Positions 1 through 10,793 of a stretch of 52,181 nucleotides of DNA are shown piece after piece. The position numbers and the translations under genes are program-made. The notes under the pieces were generated by a model. It made no database searches. It worked only from the letters and a program-made list of their open reading frames with translations, and was not told where the DNA came from. Source of the DNA: Colwellia sp. (GTDB taxonomy: Bacteria > Pseudomonadota > Gammaproteobacteria > Enterobacterales > Alteromonadaceae); NCBI GenBank assembly GCA_026196955.1, contig JAPHTO010000021.1:1-52181 (forward strand), written 5' to 3'. The first letter of the stretch is position 1. The number at the start of each line of letters is the position of its first letter.

Positions 1-1229
1 ACACCTAAACCAGGACCAGGGAAAGGATGACGGTAAAGCATATCGTAAGGTAAACCTAGCTCTAAACCAATTTTACGTACTTCATCTTTAAATAACTCAC
101 GTAATGGCTCAACTAAGCCCATTTCCATATCATCGGGTAAACCACCAACATTATGATGTGACTTGATTACATGCGCTTTACCCGTAGCTGATGCCGCAGA
201 TTCGATAACATCAGGATAAATAGTACCTTGTGCTAACCATTTTGCATTGTTAAGTTTTTTAGATTCCTCATCAAAAACGTCAACGAACACATTACCAATA
301 ATTTTACGCTTTCTCTCCGGATCATCTTCACCGGCTAAACGATCTAAAAACCTGTCTTCAGCATTAACATGAATGATATTTAAACCAAAATGATCACCAA
401 ACATTTCCATGACTTGTTGACCTTCATTTAAACGAAGTAAACCATTATCAACAAAAACACAGGTCAGTTTATCGCCAATGGCGCGTTGTAATAACATGGC
501 AACAACCGATGAATCAACACCACCAGATAAGCCTAAAATTACTTCGTCATCGCCCACTTGCTCTTTCATTTTAGCAACAGCATCTTCAATAATAGATGCC
601 GAAGTCCAAAGTTTTTCACACTGACAAATATCAACAACAAAATGCTCTAAGATACGCATACCTTGTTTAGTGTGCGTTACTTCAGGGTGGAATTGTACGC
701 CGTAAAACTGTTTATCTTCATTGGCCATAGCCGCAAATGCACAACTATCAGTTTTCGCTACGGTAACAAAACCTTCTGGAATGGCTGAAACCTTATCACC
801 ATGGCTCATCCAAACATCGAGTAGCGCATTACCATTCGCACCAATATGATCTTCAATATTCTTAAATAAAGAAGATTGAGAAACAACTTCAACCGCAGCA
901 TAACCAAACTCTTTATGCTCGCTGCTTTGTACACCACCGCCAAGCTGTTCAGCCATAGTTTGCATACCGTAGCAAATACCTAAAACAGGCACGTTTGCTG
1001 TATATACGTATTCAGGTGCACGTGGTGAATTTTCTTCAGTCACAGACTCTGGGCCACCCGCAAGTATAATACCTGTAGGGTTAAACGCTTTAATTTGCGC
1101 TTCGGTCACATCCCATGACCAAAGTTCACAGTAAACGCCAATTTCACGTACACGACGAGCAATAAGCTGTGTGTATTGTGAGCCAAAATCTAAAATCAGT
1201 ATGCGGTGATCATGAATGTCTTTACTCAT
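1..1229 (-). CDS. guaA: GMP synthase (glutamine-hydrolysing), C-terminus cut by window edge
   Basis: The enzyme makes GMP from XMP, glutamine and ATP in the cytoplasm, the last step of guanine nucleotide synthesis. I translated it from the start ATG at 1229 ([20 protein letters not shown]). The class I glutamine amidotransferase domain is visible, with the nucleophile region GICYGMQT and the later MSHGD histidine motif. The ATP pyrophosphatase P-loop follows as [10 protein letters not shown]. About 409 residues are visible and the frame is still open at base 1, ending in GPGLGV; the E. coli protein has 525 residues, so roughly the last fifth lies outside. guaB is upstream on the same strand, 353 bases away, the usual guaBA order. 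The spacer holds a hairpin, so co-transcription may be partial. Confidence 0.97.
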   Translation of the reverse strand, partial: MSKDIHDHRILILDFGSQYTQLIARRVREIGVYCELWSWDVTEAQIKAFNPTGIILAGGPESVTEENSPRAPEYVYTANVPVLGICYGMQTMAEQLGGGVQSSEHKEFGYAAVEVVSQSSLFKNIEDHIGANGNALLDVWMSHGDKVSAIPEGFVTVAKTDSCAFAAMANEDKQFYGVQFHPEVTHTKQGMRILEHFVVDICQCEKLWTSASIIEDAVAKMKEQVGDDEVILGLSGGVDSSVVAMLLQRAIGDKLTCVFVDNGLLRLNEGQQVMEMFGDHFGLNIIHVNAEDRFLDRLAGEDDPERKRKIIGNVFVDVFDEESKKLNNAKWLAQGTIYPDVIESAASATGKAHVIKSHHNVGGLPDDMEMGLVEPLRELFKDEVRKIGLELGLPYDMLYRHPFPGPGLG

Positions 1230-1383
1230 GCTATTTTCCTACATTTAGCGGCTCGTCATGAACAAACTTTATGCTGCATTGTTTTCGTAATTAAACAAAA
1301 TCATTTATAAACATAAACTCATTTGTTTAAACACTCAAACGCTTTGCCTAAAGCTCGTTCATTTAGAGCGGTGTATAAATAAA

Positions 1384-1418
1384 CAGGCTGAGCTTTCTCA
1401 TGTGAGATTACAGCTCAG
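1384..1418 (-). terminator. stem-loop between guaB and guaA, possible terminator or attenuator
   Basis: GGCTGAGCT and AGCTCAGCC form a perfect 9-base stem; the loop contains a smaller CTCA/TGAG pairing. On the minus strand the hairpin is followed by TGTTTATTTAT, only moderately T-rich. It lies in the guaBA spacer, so it could reduce read-through from guaB into guaA. The structure is seen; the function is inferred. Confidence 0.45.
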
Positions 1419-1503
1419 CCCATTTGAATCTTTATTTTTTACATTTTAGTAAACAGATTAAGAATACTTAAGTTCAAAGCTAGTTAACGTTAGAGCAAAG
1501 AAG

Positions 1504-1536
1504 AAGCGCGGAGTTGACGCTAGTCAATGAGCACTT
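1504..1536 (-). repeat. post-stop paired stem-loop, copy 1 (after guaB)
   Basis: Read on the minus (transcribed) strand, an outer AAGTGC/GCGCTT helix with one G-U pair encloses an inner TTGAC-TAGC-GTCAA hairpin. It starts about 45 bases after the guaB stop. Copy 2 lies after ndk at 16188-16224. The outer helix is nearly the same there, but the inner stem has a different sequence that still pairs, which suggests RNA structure is kept. No T-tract follows, so it is not a standard terminator. Confidence 0.5.
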
Positions 1537-1582
1537 CTGATGCCGCTATTACGCTAAATAGCAAAGAAATGAAATATTCGAC

Positions 1583-3055
1583 TTAGCCCATTCTGTAGTT
1601 AGGCGCTTCTTTGGTGATGGTTACATCATGTACATGTGACTCACCCATGCCTGCTGACGTTATTTTCATAAACTCAGGCTTAGTACGCATCACTTCAATG
1701 CTTTCGCTACCCGTTAAGCCCATAGATGAACGTAATCCGCCCATTTGCTGATGAACAATTGCCGCTACAGGCCCCTTATAAGCTACGCGACCTTCAATAC
1801 CTTCTGGTACCAGTTTATCTGCTTCACCATCAGTTTTTTGGAAATAACGATCGCTAGAGCCTTCTTTTTGATCCATAGCGCCTAACGAGCCCATACCACG
1901 GTATGATTTATAATAACGACCTTGATACAGTTCAACTTCACCCGGCGATTCTTCAGTACCTGCCAACATGCTGCCCACCATAACGCAATGCGCACCAGCA
2001 ACAAGTGCTTTAGCAATATCGCCAGAAAAACGAATACCACCATCAGCAATGACAGGAATATCTGTTCCCTTTAGCGCTTCAACTGCATTGGATATTGCTG
2101 TTAATTGTGGAACACCAACACCAGTCACAATACGTGTTGTACAAATAGAGCCTGGGCCAATACCCACTTTAACCGCATCAACACCAACGTCAGCGAGTGC
2201 TTTAGCACCAGCACCTGTAGCAACATTACCTGCAACAATTTGTAAGTCTGGGTATTTGTCGCGTGTTTCTTTTACTCTGTCTAACACACCTTGAGAGTGA
2301 CCATGTGAGGTATCTATTAATAGCACATCAACACCAGCAGCAACTAGCGCATCAATACGTTCATCTGTTCCGGCACCAACACCAACAGCAGCACCAACGC
2401 GTAAACGGCCTAGTTCATCTTTACAGGCATTAGGTTTATTTTCAGCTTTTTGATAATCTTTTGCAGTAATAAGACCAACAAGTTTGAAAGCATCGTCCAC
2501 AACCAAAATTTTCTCAATACGATTTTCATGCATCAAGCCCAAAATTTCTTCGCGAGCAGCACCCTCTTTAACGGTTACTAAGTTCTCTTTCGTGGTCATC
2601 AATGCTGATGCCGGTTTAGTTAAGTCTGTTTCAAAGCGTAAATCACGTCCGGTGATAATACCGACTAAGTTATTTTGTGGGTCAACCACAGGAAAACCTG
2701 AAAAGCCTAAATCATCGGCTTTATGCATGATTTGCTCAATTGAGTCAGAAGCTTTCACCGTTTTAGGGTTCGAAACAATGCCACTTTCATATTTTTTAAC
2801 TTGCTTCACATTACTGGCTTGCTCTGCGATAGTCATATTTTTATGAATAAAACCTAAACCGCCTTCTTGTGCTAAGGTAATAGCCAAACGCGCTTCAGTA
2901 ACCGTATCCATTGACGCAGATACCATAGGTACATTTAAGTTAATTTTTCGAGTTAAACGGGTTTTTAGATCGGCTGTATGAGGCAGTACCTTAGAGTGTG
3001 CAGGTACTAATAGAACATCATCAAAAGTTAACGCTTCTTGAGCAATTCGTAACAT
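1583..3055 (-). CDS. guaB: IMP dehydrogenase
   Basis: The enzyme oxidises IMP to XMP with NAD+, the committed step toward GMP, in the cytoplasm. The protein has 490 residues, the normal length. The N-terminal barrel ([11 protein letters not shown]) is interrupted by a tandem CBS pair at about residues 93-202. The catalytic loop [11 protein letters not shown] follows, with Cys305 as nucleophile. The mobile flap and the RSSMGLTG segment are present near the end. The start at 3055 gives [14 protein letters not shown], like known family members. It lies upstream of guaA on the same strand and is divergent from xseA across 223 bases. All key residues are intact. Confidence 0.98.
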   Translation of the reverse strand: MLRIAQEALTFDDVLLVPAHSKVLPHTADLKTRLTRKINLNVPMVSASMDTVTEARLAITLAQEGGLGFIHKNMTIAEQASNVKQVKKYESGIVSNPKTVKASDSIEQIMHKADDLGFSGFPVVDPQNNLVGIITGRDLRFETDLTKPASALMTTKENLVTVKEGAAREEILGLMHENRIEKILVVDDAFKLVGLITAKDYQKAENKPNACKDELGRLRVGAAVGVGAGTDERIDALVAAGVDVLLIDTSHGHSQGVLDRVKETRDKYPDLQIVAGNVATGAGAKALADVGVDAVKVGIGPGSICTTRIVTGVGVPQLTAISNAVEALKGTDIPVIADGGIRFSGDIAKALVAGAHCVMVGSMLAGTEESPGEVELYQGRYYKSYRGMGSLGAMDQKEGSSDRYFQKTDGEADKLVPEGIEGRVAYKGPVAAIVHQQMGGLRSSMGLTGSESIEVMRTKPEFMKITSAGMGESHVHDVTITKEAPNYRMG

Positions 3056-3278
3056 CGCAATATCACCAGAGTTAAGTGTGGAGTGGATACCAAGCTGTCA
3101 ATGTTGGTATCGAATATTGCGGCAGAATTTTAACCGTTTTCTTTGTTTAGGTAAACATAAATTTAGCTTCAACAGCCATTATTTTGCTAAATGAATGCAA
3201 AATAAATGCCCTAAATAATTTTCTCAACGATATAATGACCATTCACAAATCTTTTGTACTTTTTCAATATTCATAATT

Positions 3279-4601
3279 ATGGCAGCTCAGCACATTTTAC
3301 AAGTCAGTGAACTGACAAAGAAAGTCCGGTTTATTTTAGAAAGTGAACTCAATACTGTTTGGTTAACGGGCGAAATCTCTAATTTTGTCGCCGCTAGCTC
3401 AGGACATTGGTACTTATCACTTAAAGACAGTAAATCTCAAGTGCGCTGTGCAATGTTCAAAGGAAACAACCGACGAGTAAGATTGAAAGCGGGTAATGGT
3501 CAGCAGGTTTTAGTGCGTGCAAAAGTATCTTTATATGAGCCCAGAGGGGATTTTCAGCTCATTATTGAACAAATGGAAGATGCTGGTGAGGGGTTGCTAC
3601 GTCAACAATATGAGCAGTTAAAAAACAAACTCAATGCACTTGGCATTTTTTCACAAAACCACAAAAAGCCAATTCCAGAGCACATTAGTACAGTCGGTAT
3701 TGTCACTTCACCAACAGGAGCAGCAGTTAGAGACATCCTCACCGTACTTAAACGCCGCAACCCTAATATCAAGGCAATAATTTATCCCGCTCTAGTGCAA
3801 GGGGAATATGCGAGTAACGATATTTGCCATGCGATTGCCCAAGCAAATACCAGAAAAGAATGTGATGTACTCATAGTTGGCCGTGGTGGTGGCTCGTTAG
3901 AAGATCTTTGGTCATTCAATGAAGAGCGTGTTGTACAGGCAATTTATGACTCTCTTATTCCTATTATCAGCGCTGTAGGGCATGAAGTTGACACCACCTT
4001 AAGTGATTATGTTGCCGATTTACGGGCAGCCACTCCCTCGGCGGCAGCAGAAATAGTCTCCAGTGACACTAGCGAATTACTTGAAAAGGTCGTTACTCGT
4101 CAACAACGAATAACTCACGCGTTAGCTCAAAAAGTTTCAACAGACAAACAACAACTTGTTCACCTACAACATAGGTTAAAACAAGTTCACCCAGAGCAAC
4201 AATTGCGAGTACAACAGCAAAAAGCAGATGAGTTAAATTTACGTTTAAGACAAGCTATCCAAAGAGTAATGCAGCAAACTGCACAGCGACCTATGTTGTT
4301 ACAGCAAAGATTAAATCACTTATCTCCTGCTAAACAAATCACTGAACAGCAAACGCAAATTAAGCAACAAAAACAAAGGCTAATTTATGCGATGAAAAAT
4401 AGTTTGCAGCATAAGGGTGAGGTTTTCGTTAACACCATTGAGCAATTACAATTAGTCAGCCCATTAGCTACTATTGCTCGTGGTTATAGCGTCACGCGAA
4501 ATACTAAGAACAAGGTCATAAGCTCGGTTGAACAAGTCGCTATTGGGGACGAAATAAATGTGCAGGTTAGCGATGGTAAGATTAACGCTAAGGTGGTGTA
4601 A
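3279..4601 (+). CDS. xseA: Exodeoxyribonuclease VII large subunit
   Basis: This is the large subunit of exonuclease VII, which works with several small XseB subunits to degrade single-stranded DNA from both ends into oligonucleotides in the cytoplasm. The 440-residue protein has an N-terminal OB-fold at about 10-105 (VWLTGEISNF, SGHWYLSLKD). The catalytic domain has the family signatures GRGGGSLEDLWSFNEE at 201-216 and AVGHEVDTTLSDY just after. A glutamine-rich coiled-coil stretch fills about 265-400. Length and motifs are typical. It is divergent from guaB, as in E. coli, and convergent with the PilZ gene, with 2 bases between stops. xseB is not in the window. Confidence 0.97.
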   Translation: MAAQHILQVSELTKKVRFILESELNTVWLTGEISNFVAASSGHWYLSLKDSKSQVRCAMFKGNNRRVRLKAGNGQQVLVRAKVSLYEPRGDFQLIIEQMEDAGEGLLRQQYEQLKNKLNALGIFSQNHKKPIPEHISTVGIVTSPTGAAVRDILTVLKRRNPNIKAIIYPALVQGEYASNDICHAIAQANTRKECDVLIVGRGGGSLEDLWSFNEERVVQAIYDSLIPIISAVGHEVDTTLSDYVADLRAATPSAAAEIVSSDTSELLEKVVTRQQRITHALAQKVSTDKQQLVHLQHRLKQVHPEQQLRVQQQKADELNLRLRQAIQRVMQQTAQRPMLLQQRLNHLSPAKQITEQQTQIKQQKQRLIYAMKNSLQHKGEVFVNTIEQLQLVSPLATIARGYSVTRNTKNKVISSVEQVAIGDEINVQVSDGKINAKVV

Positions 4602-4603
4602 AT

Positions 4604-5293
4604 CTAATCTTGCGAAGTAATTGTATCAAGCAATAATTGACTCACCGATTTATTGCTTTGTTCACTGAATTTAACGCCAAAAGACAAACCATTTGTCTGC
4701 TGTTTTAAGTTACAAACCTCACCTTTGAGCTTGATATTATTTGCACCTTGTTTGTCTTCAACCGTTATTTCAATTGATTTATTTTCTGACAAAACAAGCT
4801 TCTCACCATTAACAATACTCAGTTGGCAACCATTAATAGATAAATCAGTAATTGTCGTTTCCCAATACGTTTCATCAATTTTCACTTTCGCGTTGATGTT
4901 TGTGTCGATACGCATAGCTGATCGTAAATTTTGCAAACCTACACTCTGAGGAAAATCAAGCACCATAATGCGTGACGGTAATTGAATGGTTTGTTTTATT
5001 GTGCTGACAAATGCAACGACAGCACCTTCGTGACCTTCAATTAATCCACGAACGGTGATTGCTGTGCCTTGCTTGAGATGTTGGGAAAACTGCCCTAGCT
5101 TATTTGAGTCAGGAAATTGGATTAATACATATAATTTAGGCAAGTAGCCAATAAAGGTTGTTCTAAACTTAGCCTTTTGTCCAGCAGGCGTTGAAATATC
5201 AATCGTAACTGTTGCACCTGCCTGTAATAACCCTAAATTACGACTTAGCCGTGTTGCTGTGTCCATTTCTGTTGGTTTTTCAGTCATATGCAC
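4604..5293 (-). CDS. PilZ-domain protein, YcgR-like, probable c-di-GMP receptor
   Basis: The 229-residue protein has two beta-barrel halves. Residues about 20-110 resemble the YcgR-type N-terminal domain (TPAGQKAKFRTTFIGYLP). Residues about 115-225 form a PilZ domain. The PilZ c-di-GMP signature is complete: an RSAMR motif (RxxxR) followed by DLSING (DxSxxG). Proteins of this build bind c-di-GMP and adjust flagellar or pilus motility or surface behaviour; which one cannot be told here. There is no signal peptide, so it is cytoplasmic. It ends 2 bases from the xseA stop on the opposite strand. The 147-residue membrane protein lies 62 bases upstream on the same strand, so it may end the der run. 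Confidence 0.85.
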   Translation of the reverse strand: MHMTEKPTEMDTATRLSRNLGLLQAGATVTIDISTPAGQKAKFRTTFIGYLPKLYVLIQFPDSNKLGQFSQHLKQGTAITVRGLIEGHEGAVVAFVSTIKQTIQLPSRIMVLDFPQSVGLQNLRSAMRIDTNINAKVKIDETYWETTITDLSINGCQLSIVNGEKLVLSENKSIEITVEDKQGANNIKLKGEVCNLKQQTNGLSFGVKFSEQSNKSVSQLLLDTITSQD

Positions 5294-5355
5294 TCTAGGT
5301 GTTCTGTGATATAAAATAGATTAGCTAAACAAGCTTAGTAATGCAAACCTTGAAA

Positions 5356-5799
5356 CTAATTAAGTAAGTGTAATGTTTGCTTTATTTCTGCTCTAACATC
5401 ATCAATAGCATTGACTATTTCAACAACAGAGCTTTCATTATCTAGCATTAACTGCCAATGTTGTGACCATACTTCTTTCAAAATTAGGCTCTGCTTTGTG
5501 ACTGAGGCTGAAGTGAGTACACTTAAATCGGCAATAAGTGCAACCTTAACCCAGCCTTTTCTAGGGCTTGCTGTTTTCTCATCGCCATCATAATGTGCAA
5601 CATAAATAAGTTGCTCAAGTGAAGACAACTCAAGTAGCATTTCAAAACAAGCCATGCGAATATTTGAATTTTCTTCGCTCACTTCCATGCGCCAAACATT
5701 GTATGAAAAGCCTAGCAACGCAAAAAACATACTAAAAATAAGGGTGATCTGATATAAGTTTAACTTCAAAGTATCTTTGCTTTTCATCAGTCCTCTCAC
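5356..5799 (-). CDS. Hypothetical small single-pass membrane protein downstream of der
   Basis: I do not recognise this family. The 147-residue product has a basic N-terminus, one hydrophobic segment at about 17-35 (ITLIFSMFFALLGFSYNVW), and then a mostly helical, acidic domain that would face the periplasm. The start codon lies 9 bases after the der stop, so translation is probably coupled to der. A second in-frame ATG at 5787 (MKSKDTL) is an alternative start. There are no catalytic motifs or cysteine pairs. A helical periplasmic sensor or scaffold is possible, but no function can be assigned. Confidence 0.7.
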   Translation of the reverse strand: MRGLMKSKDTLKLNLYQITLIFSMFFALLGFSYNVWRMEVSEENSNIRMACFEMLLELSSLEQLIYVAHYDGDEKTASPRKGWVKVALIADLSVLTSASVTKQSLILKEVWSQHWQLMLDNESSVVEIVNAIDDVRAEIKQTLHLLN

Positions 5800-5808
5800 C
5801 AGTACCTT

Positions 5809-7287
5809 TTATTTATTATCTTTATTATAGCCTTGCGTTGCACGTGCCATTTTTTTCTGCTCGGTGAAAGTGAGTTTTTTCTTACCTGCAAAGGGGTTAG
5901 AGGTTTCTCTAAACTCAATTCGAATTGGCGTTCCCATAATTTTTAATGATTTACGGTAATAATTCATTAAATAACGTTTATATGAGCTAGGTAATTTTTT
6001 CGCTAAATTACCATGAATCACAATAATAGGTGGGTTATAGCCGCCCGCATGAGCATACTTTAACTTGATACGGCGACCTTGATGCATGGGTGGTTGGTGA
6101 TCAAATACCGCCATATCTAGTATTTTAGTCACCATAGCCGTTGAAATACGCTTAGTAGCGCTAACAAAGGCTTCCTCTACTGACTCATATAAGTGCCCTA
6201 CGCCTGTTCCATGCAAGGCTGAAATAAAGTGAATTTTTGCAAAATCGATAAAGCCTAAGCGTCTATCTAATTCGGTCTTGATCCTATCTTTAACATGTTC
6301 ATCAAGTCCATCCCATTTATTTACTGCTAGTACTAATGAACGACCCGATTCAAGAATAAAGCCCAACAAGCTTAAATCCTGATCTGTTATGCCTTCACGC
6401 GCATCTATAATCAATAAACAAACATTAGCATCTTCAATGGCACGTAAGGTTTTTATCACAGAGAACTTTTCTACTACATCCGTTACGTTTTTGCGACGGC
6501 GAATACCAGCAGTATCAATCAAGGTATAGGAGCGACCATTATGCTCCATCGGAATGTAAACACTATCACGCGTAGTACCTGGCATATCGTAAACAACAAC
6601 GCGCTCTTCACCTAAAATTCGGTTAGTCAATGTCGACTTGCCCACATTGGGCTTACCGATAATCGCTAGCTTGATAGTATCGTTTTCATTGGGTGCTTGT
6701 TCTATTTGCTGCGCGAGTTCAGCTTCTGACAATTCATGATCATAATCACCATCAAATTCTTCATTTTCTTCTGCTTTAGGTTGGCCTAAAGCCTCAATAT
6801 GAGGGGTTAATGCAAGCGTAAGCAATTGTGTTACACCTCGGCCATGAGCCGCCGCAATTTGATGTACTTCTTCACCTAAACTTAAGGCATAGAATTCAGC
6901 TACCGCAGAGTCGGCATCAATACCATCGACTTTATTGGCTACTAAAAAGACTTTTTTATTTTGCTTACGCAAATAGTCAGCAATACCATGATCCGCTGAG
7001 GTTAAGCCATCACGAGCATCCACTAAAAATAATACCGCATCGGCCTCATCAACAGCCATTAAAGACTGCTCTGCCATCAAGGTATCTATACCTTCTTCAT
7101 CACCTTGTATGCCGCCAGTATCAATAACAATGAACGGGTGCTCTTCAACTTCAGCTTGGCCATATTGGCGATCCCGAGTTAAACCAGGGTAATCGGCAAC
7201 TAAGGCATTTCTAGAGCGTGTTAAGCGATTAAATAATGTTGATTTACCAACATTAGGGCGGCCCACTAGGGCTACGACAGGAAGCAT
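5809..7287 (-). CDS. der: Ribosome-assembly GTPase Der (EngA)
   Basis: This essential double GTPase helps assemble the 50S ribosomal subunit in the cytoplasm. Two tandem Era-like G domains are visible: P-loops GRPNVGKS at residues 9-16 and GKPNVGKS at about 211-218, each followed by a DTGG or DTAG G3 motif and an NKVD or NKWD G4 motif. A C-terminal KH-like domain ends the protein. The frame is open to an upstream ATG at 7305, but I chose 7287 because it gives [12 protein letters not shown], as in E. coli [12 protein letters not shown], and has GAGG five bases upstream. That makes 492 residues, normal length. An acidic linker ([18 protein letters not shown]) separates the G domains. bamB lies upstream beyond a likely terminator. 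Confidence 0.97.
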   Translation of the reverse strand: MLPVVALVGRPNVGKSTLFNRLTRSRNALVADYPGLTRDRQYGQAEVEEHPFIVIDTGGIQGDEEGIDTLMAEQSLMAVDEADAVLFLVDARDGLTSADHGIADYLRKQNKKVFLVANKVDGIDADSAVAEFYALSLGEEVHQIAAAHGRGVTQLLTLALTPHIEALGQPKAEENEEFDGDYDHELSEAELAQQIEQAPNENDTIKLAIIGKPNVGKSTLTNRILGEERVVVYDMPGTTRDSVYIPMEHNGRSYTLIDTAGIRRRKNVTDVVEKFSVIKTLRAIEDANVCLLIIDAREGITDQDLSLLGFILESGRSLVLAVNKWDGLDEHVKDRIKTELDRRLGFIDFAKIHFISALHGTGVGHLYESVEEAFVSATKRISTAMVTKILDMAVFDHQPPMHQGRRIKLKYAHAGGYNPPIIVIHGNLAKKLPSSYKRYLMNYYRKSLKIMGTPIRIEFRETSNPFAGKKKLTFTEQKKMARATQGYNKDNK

Positions 7288-7359
7288 GAAAACCTCAAAA
7301 TTCAAAAATAAACAGTTGCTTTCGTCTATGCGTAGACCCTAGACAAAAGCAAGCGCGTA

Positions 7360-7400
7360 AAAACAAGTAACGGCCCCACATGCTAATGCATTGGAGCCGT
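7360..7400 (-). terminator. Rho-independent terminator after bamB
   Basis: On the minus strand ACGGCTCC pairs with GGGGCCGT (8 base pairs, one G-U) and encloses an inner ATGC/GCAT pairing. TTACTTGTTTTTA follows. It sits between the bamB stop and the der start, so some der transcription probably begins inside this spacer. Confidence 0.6.
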
Positions 7401-7430
7401 ATTTAATTCTAACATAAAAGCGTAGGGTTA

Positions 7431-8696
7431 TTATTCAGCTTTTATAATTTCAGGTATTTTAATCGCCTGTAAATCACCATCACGTGATTGGCTATATAAA
7501 ACATTGTTCGCTATTGTTGGCGTTGTGTGAATACCACTACTATCCACTTCATGGCGAGCAACTATTTCACCTGTTTCTTGATCTAACCAATGTAAATAGC
7601 CTTCAAAATCACCAACAACTACATAGTCATCAATCACCGCTGGACCAGTTACACCGCGATTAGTGAGCGCTAAATTACTCCAACGCTCTATGCCATTAAC
7701 TCTATCAATAGCATACACATGACCACGATTGTTTGTTAAGAAAATAGTATTTCGATAAACCGATATTTGACGATATGATGAATATTGACGCTTCCACAGC
7801 ACACGACCACTATTTAATTCAATTGCCGCTAAATTACCTCGTGAAGATACTGCATATAACTTATCACCAAACACCACAGGGGCAGAGTCGACATCAATCA
7901 CACGCTCAAGCTCTGTAGAGCCTGTAGGCTCCCCTATTTCGGTTTCCCAGCCTTGCTGACCTTTTTCAAGTAGGTAAACATTAACGCCACCTTTACCTGT
8001 GCCAACTAACACACCACCAGATGCAATAACAGGTGCACTAATTCCTCGTAATGTTAATGCGGGAACATCTTGATCTACTTTCCAAAGCTCCTCTCCATCA
8101 CTGGCATTCAACCCTTTCATAATACCGGAAGCTGAGTTTACCACCACAACACCCGAGTCTACCGCAGGAGCGTTAATCACTTCCCCTTTAATAGAAGCTT
8201 GCCACACTAATTCACCGGTTTGAGAATCCAATGCGTATAGCTTGCCATTTTCACTACCGATAAAGATCTTATTAAGACCAGCTGTTGGTCCACCAGACAG
8301 TAAAGCTGATAACCTGCTATCCCAAAAGCTGCGCTCGCCTTCAATATCACTTAAATCAGCTTGCCATACTCGGTCACCGGTTTTTTCATCAAAAGCAAAA
8401 ACATCACCAGCACGGCTAGCACTGTAGACCTTATCGTAAGCAACTATCGGCTTCAATCGAGAAAAGTAATCCTCACTACCATCACCAACGCTTTGCTCCC
8501 ATATGACTTCAGGCTCAAATTTTTCAACTATATCTGTCAATTCTGCCACTAAATTGGCTGTATCTTCTTCTTCATCGGTAGATGAACAACTAAATAGCAA
8601 ACCTGAAAGTAACAATACCGCTAATAATTTTTGCTGTTTCTTTAAAGGAGCAATTGAACTTCTTTTACTGGTCAGCGCTTTATTATAAAAAACCAT
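7431..8696 (-). CDS. bamB: Outer-membrane assembly lipoprotein BamB
   Basis: BamB is a lipoprotein of the BAM complex that helps BamA fold outer-membrane barrels; it faces the periplasm. The 421-residue protein has a signal peptide ending in a lipobox (LLFSC, then SSTDEEED), followed by an eight-bladed PQQ-type beta-propeller. Repeats such as GKLYALDSQTGELVWQA and LSGRVLWKRQYS are clear. The BamB segments LTLRGISAPV and GDFEGYLHWLDQETG match E. coli BamB closely. The N-terminus carries about 20 extra residues before the hydrophobic stretch, so a later start is possible. It follows yfgM by 9 bases and is part of the hisS-yfgM-bamB unit. Confidence 0.95.
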   Translation of the reverse strand: MVFYNKALTSKRSSIAPLKKQQKLLAVLLLSGLLFSCSSTDEEEDTANLVAELTDIVEKFEPEVIWEQSVGDGSEDYFSRLKPIVAYDKVYSASRAGDVFAFDEKTGDRVWQADLSDIEGERSFWDSRLSALLSGGPTAGLNKIFIGSENGKLYALDSQTGELVWQASIKGEVINAPAVDSGVVVVNSASGIMKGLNASDGEELWKVDQDVPALTLRGISAPVIASGGVLVGTGKGGVNVYLLEKGQQGWETEIGEPTGSTELERVIDVDSAPVVFGDKLYAVSSRGNLAAIELNSGRVLWKRQYSSYRQISVYRNTIFLTNNRGHVYAIDRVNGIERWSNLALTNRGVTGPAVIDDYVVVGDFEGYLHWLDQETGEIVARHEVDSSGIHTTPTIANNVLYSQSRDGDLQAIKIPEIIKAE

Positions 8697-8705
8697 TAAA
8701 TAACC

Positions 8706-9371
8706 TTACTTTACAGCTGGTTCAGCTGGTAAACTTGCGGGTAAACTAGTCACTGTCGCTAAATCATCTAGTTTCATTTGTAGCCCTGGGCTACCTGCTA
8801 AACCATCAGCAGCAATCGCCGCTTGATAAGCATTATGTGCTAGTTCTTTTTTACCTTGTAACAAGTATGTATCGCCTTTAACTTCTTCAACAGCGGCAGT
8901 AAATGATTCAGGTAGAGGGTTAGCAAGCGTAGCTAACGCTTGCTCATACTCTTCAAGTTGAACTTGTACACGCGCAAGACGTAAGCTGGCAATCGCTTTA
9001 ATGCCGTCAGTTGGTGCACTAGCAATAGCCGCGCTAAGCTGTGTTTTGACTTCCAACCAGTTTTTTTCGCCTGCAGCTTCCTTCGCTAATGCTAAAGCAG
9101 TAAGCGATGCATAACTGGTTCCTGCATTATCTTTGATAAATTGAGCAGCACTTTCGTTAAAGCTAGCTTTATCTTTTGAAGCATTTTCTAGCAATGTTTG
9201 ATAGCCATCTGAAACAGCCAATTCATTTTCCAGTTGATTGTCTTGGTATAAGTTAAAACCAATAAAACCAGCAAAACCTAAAACTATACCGGCAATAATG
9301 GTATTGCCATTTTCTTGCCAATAACCTTTAATCGCTTCTACTTGTTGTTCTTCTGTTTGATAAACTTCCAC
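8706..9371 (-). CDS. yfgM: YfgM family protein, SecYEG-associated TPR protein
   Basis: YfgM is an inner-membrane protein that associates with the SecYEG translocon and periplasmic chaperones. The 221-residue protein has a short cytoplasmic start (EVYQTEEQQVEAIKGYWQEN), one membrane span at about 23-41 and a periplasmic TPR-like helical domain. The opening EQQVEAIKxYWxENG is the family signature. It sits between hisS (22 bases upstream) and bamB (9 bases downstream), the conserved order in gammaproteobacteria. Confidence 0.93.
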   Translation of the reverse strand: MEVYQTEEQQVEAIKGYWQENGNTIIAGIVLGFAGFIGFNLYQDNQLENELAVSDGYQTLLENASKDKASFNESAAQFIKDNAGTSYASLTALALAKEAAGEKNWLEVKTQLSAAIASAPTDGIKAIASLRLARVQVQLEEYEQALATLANPLPESFTAAVEEVKGDTYLLQGKKELAHNAYQAAIAADGLAGSPGLQMKLDDLATVTSLPASLPAEPAVK

Positions 9372-9393
9372 TTCTTCACCTTCGATTAAACGT

Positions 9394-10674
9394 CTAAATT
9401 AATGTCGTTAATAAGCTTGGTATTTGATCAAATGCCAAGCTTTGTTGTTCTTGTTGTCCACGCAAATATTTAACCATAACTCTTTGTTCGGTGATTTCAT
9501 TATCACCTAATATTAACGCGATTTGTGCGCCTGATTTATCAGCACGCTTTAATTGCTTCTTCATATTGCCGCCACCACAATGACATTGCAAACGAATATT
9601 GGTTACTTGATCACGCCACTGCTCAGCAAGTTTATTAGCTGGAATTTGCGCATCATCACCTAAAATAACTACGTAAGCATCAACTTGCGGTCTCACATTG
9701 GCCACTTTGTCTAACTCTGTTAGCATCAAGACTAAACGCTCAATGCCTAAAGCAAACCCAAATCCAGGCGTTGCTTTACCGCCAAGCTGCTCGACTAAAC
9801 CATCATAGCGTCCACCGGCACAAATAGTACCTTGTGCGCCCAAACTTGTGGTAACCCATTCAAATACAGTTCGATTATAATAATCTAAACCACGTACTAA
9901 ACGCTCATTGAGTACATAGTTAATACCCGCTGCATCTAATCGCTGACATAAATCAGTAAAGTGTGCTTTCGTCTCTTCACCAAAATAATCTGATAGCTTA
10001 GGTGCATCCGTTAAGGCTTCTTGCACTTGTGGGTTTTTACTATCTAAAACACGCAAAGGGTTTGTATGCATACGACGCTTTGAATCTTCGTCTAGCAACG
10101 CTTCACGCGCTGTTAAATAAGTCACTAATGCATCACGATAATTAGCACGTTCTTCATTACTACCTAATGAGTTCAACTCTAGTGTGACAAATTCATTGAT
10201 GCCAAGTTCCCGCCATAAGCGAGAAGTTAGTAAAATAACTTCAGCATCAATATCAGGTGTCGCAATACCAAAGGCTTCTAAGCCAAATTGGTGAAATTGA
10301 CGATAACGACCTTTTTGTGGTCTTTCATGACGAAACATAGGACCCATATACCAAAGACGCTGCTCTTGGTTATATAAAAGCCCATGTTGATTGCCTGCAC
10401 GTACGCAACTTGCCGTTCCCTCTGGACGCAAGGTTAAACTATCACCATTGCGATCGTCAAACGTGTACATTTCTTTTTCGACAATATCAGTGACTTCACC
10501 AATAGAGCGTTTAAATAATGCCGTAGGCTCAACAATCGGCATGCGAATTTCGGCAAAGCCATAGTTACTGGCGACACGGCGCAGTACAGACTCAACCATT
10601 TGCCAAATATTTGTTTCACTTGGAAGGCAGTCATTCATACCGCGAATGGCTTGTAATGTCTTGTTTTTTGACAC
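9394..10674 (-). CDS. hisS: Histidyl-tRNA synthetase
   Basis: This class II aminoacyl-tRNA synthetase charges tRNA-His in the cytoplasm. The 426-residue length is standard. Motif 2 is visible at about 110-136 ([20 protein letters not shown]). The histidine-specific motifs [13 protein letters not shown] and CAGGRYDGL follow, and the C-terminal HGTP anticodon-binding domain starts near 330 ([10 protein letters not shown]). The N-terminal [11 protein letters not shown] supports the start at 10674. It lies 119 bases below ispG and leads into yfgM and bamB. Confidence 0.98.
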   Translation of the reverse strand: MSKNKTLQAIRGMNDCLPSETNIWQMVESVLRRVASNYGFAEIRMPIVEPTALFKRSIGEVTDIVEKEMYTFDDRNGDSLTLRPEGTASCVRAGNQHGLLYNQEQRLWYMGPMFRHERPQKGRYRQFHQFGLEAFGIATPDIDAEVILLTSRLWRELGINEFVTLELNSLGSNEERANYRDALVTYLTAREALLDEDSKRRMHTNPLRVLDSKNPQVQEALTDAPKLSDYFGEETKAHFTDLCQRLDAAGINYVLNERLVRGLDYYNRTVFEWVTTSLGAQGTICAGGRYDGLVEQLGGKATPGFGFALGIERLVLMLTELDKVANVRPQVDAYVVILGDDAQIPANKLAEQWRDQVTNIRLQCHCGGGNMKKQLKRADKSGAQIALILGDNEITEQRVMVKYLRGQQEQQSLAFDQIPSLLTTLI

Positions 10675-10793
10675 TGAAAATTTCTCTTAAATTTATTTTA
10701 TCGGGTTAAAATCACAACTACATTTTGTAGGCAGCGCGCATTGTACCTAATTACGCATGCCTAATAAACAAGCATGCAAAAATACCATAGCGA

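Larger units (their letters stand above)
1230..1582. other. guaB-guaA intergenic region
   Basis: This 353-base spacer between guaB and guaA has no convincing coding frame. It contains a stem-loop at 1384-1418 and a second, paired stem-loop at 1504-1536 just 3' of the guaB stop. Both are listed separately. Nothing else is recognised. Confidence 0.6.

Noticed and set aside
3128..3143. Possible PurR box upstream of guaB (CCGTTTTC region).
   Set aside because: Only the right half resembles the consensus; the left half does not match and no PurR gene is in view.
10725..10775. GCATGC inverted repeat between ispG and hisS as a terminator.
   Set aside because: The arms are a self-complementary hexamer and no T-run follows on the transcribed strand.
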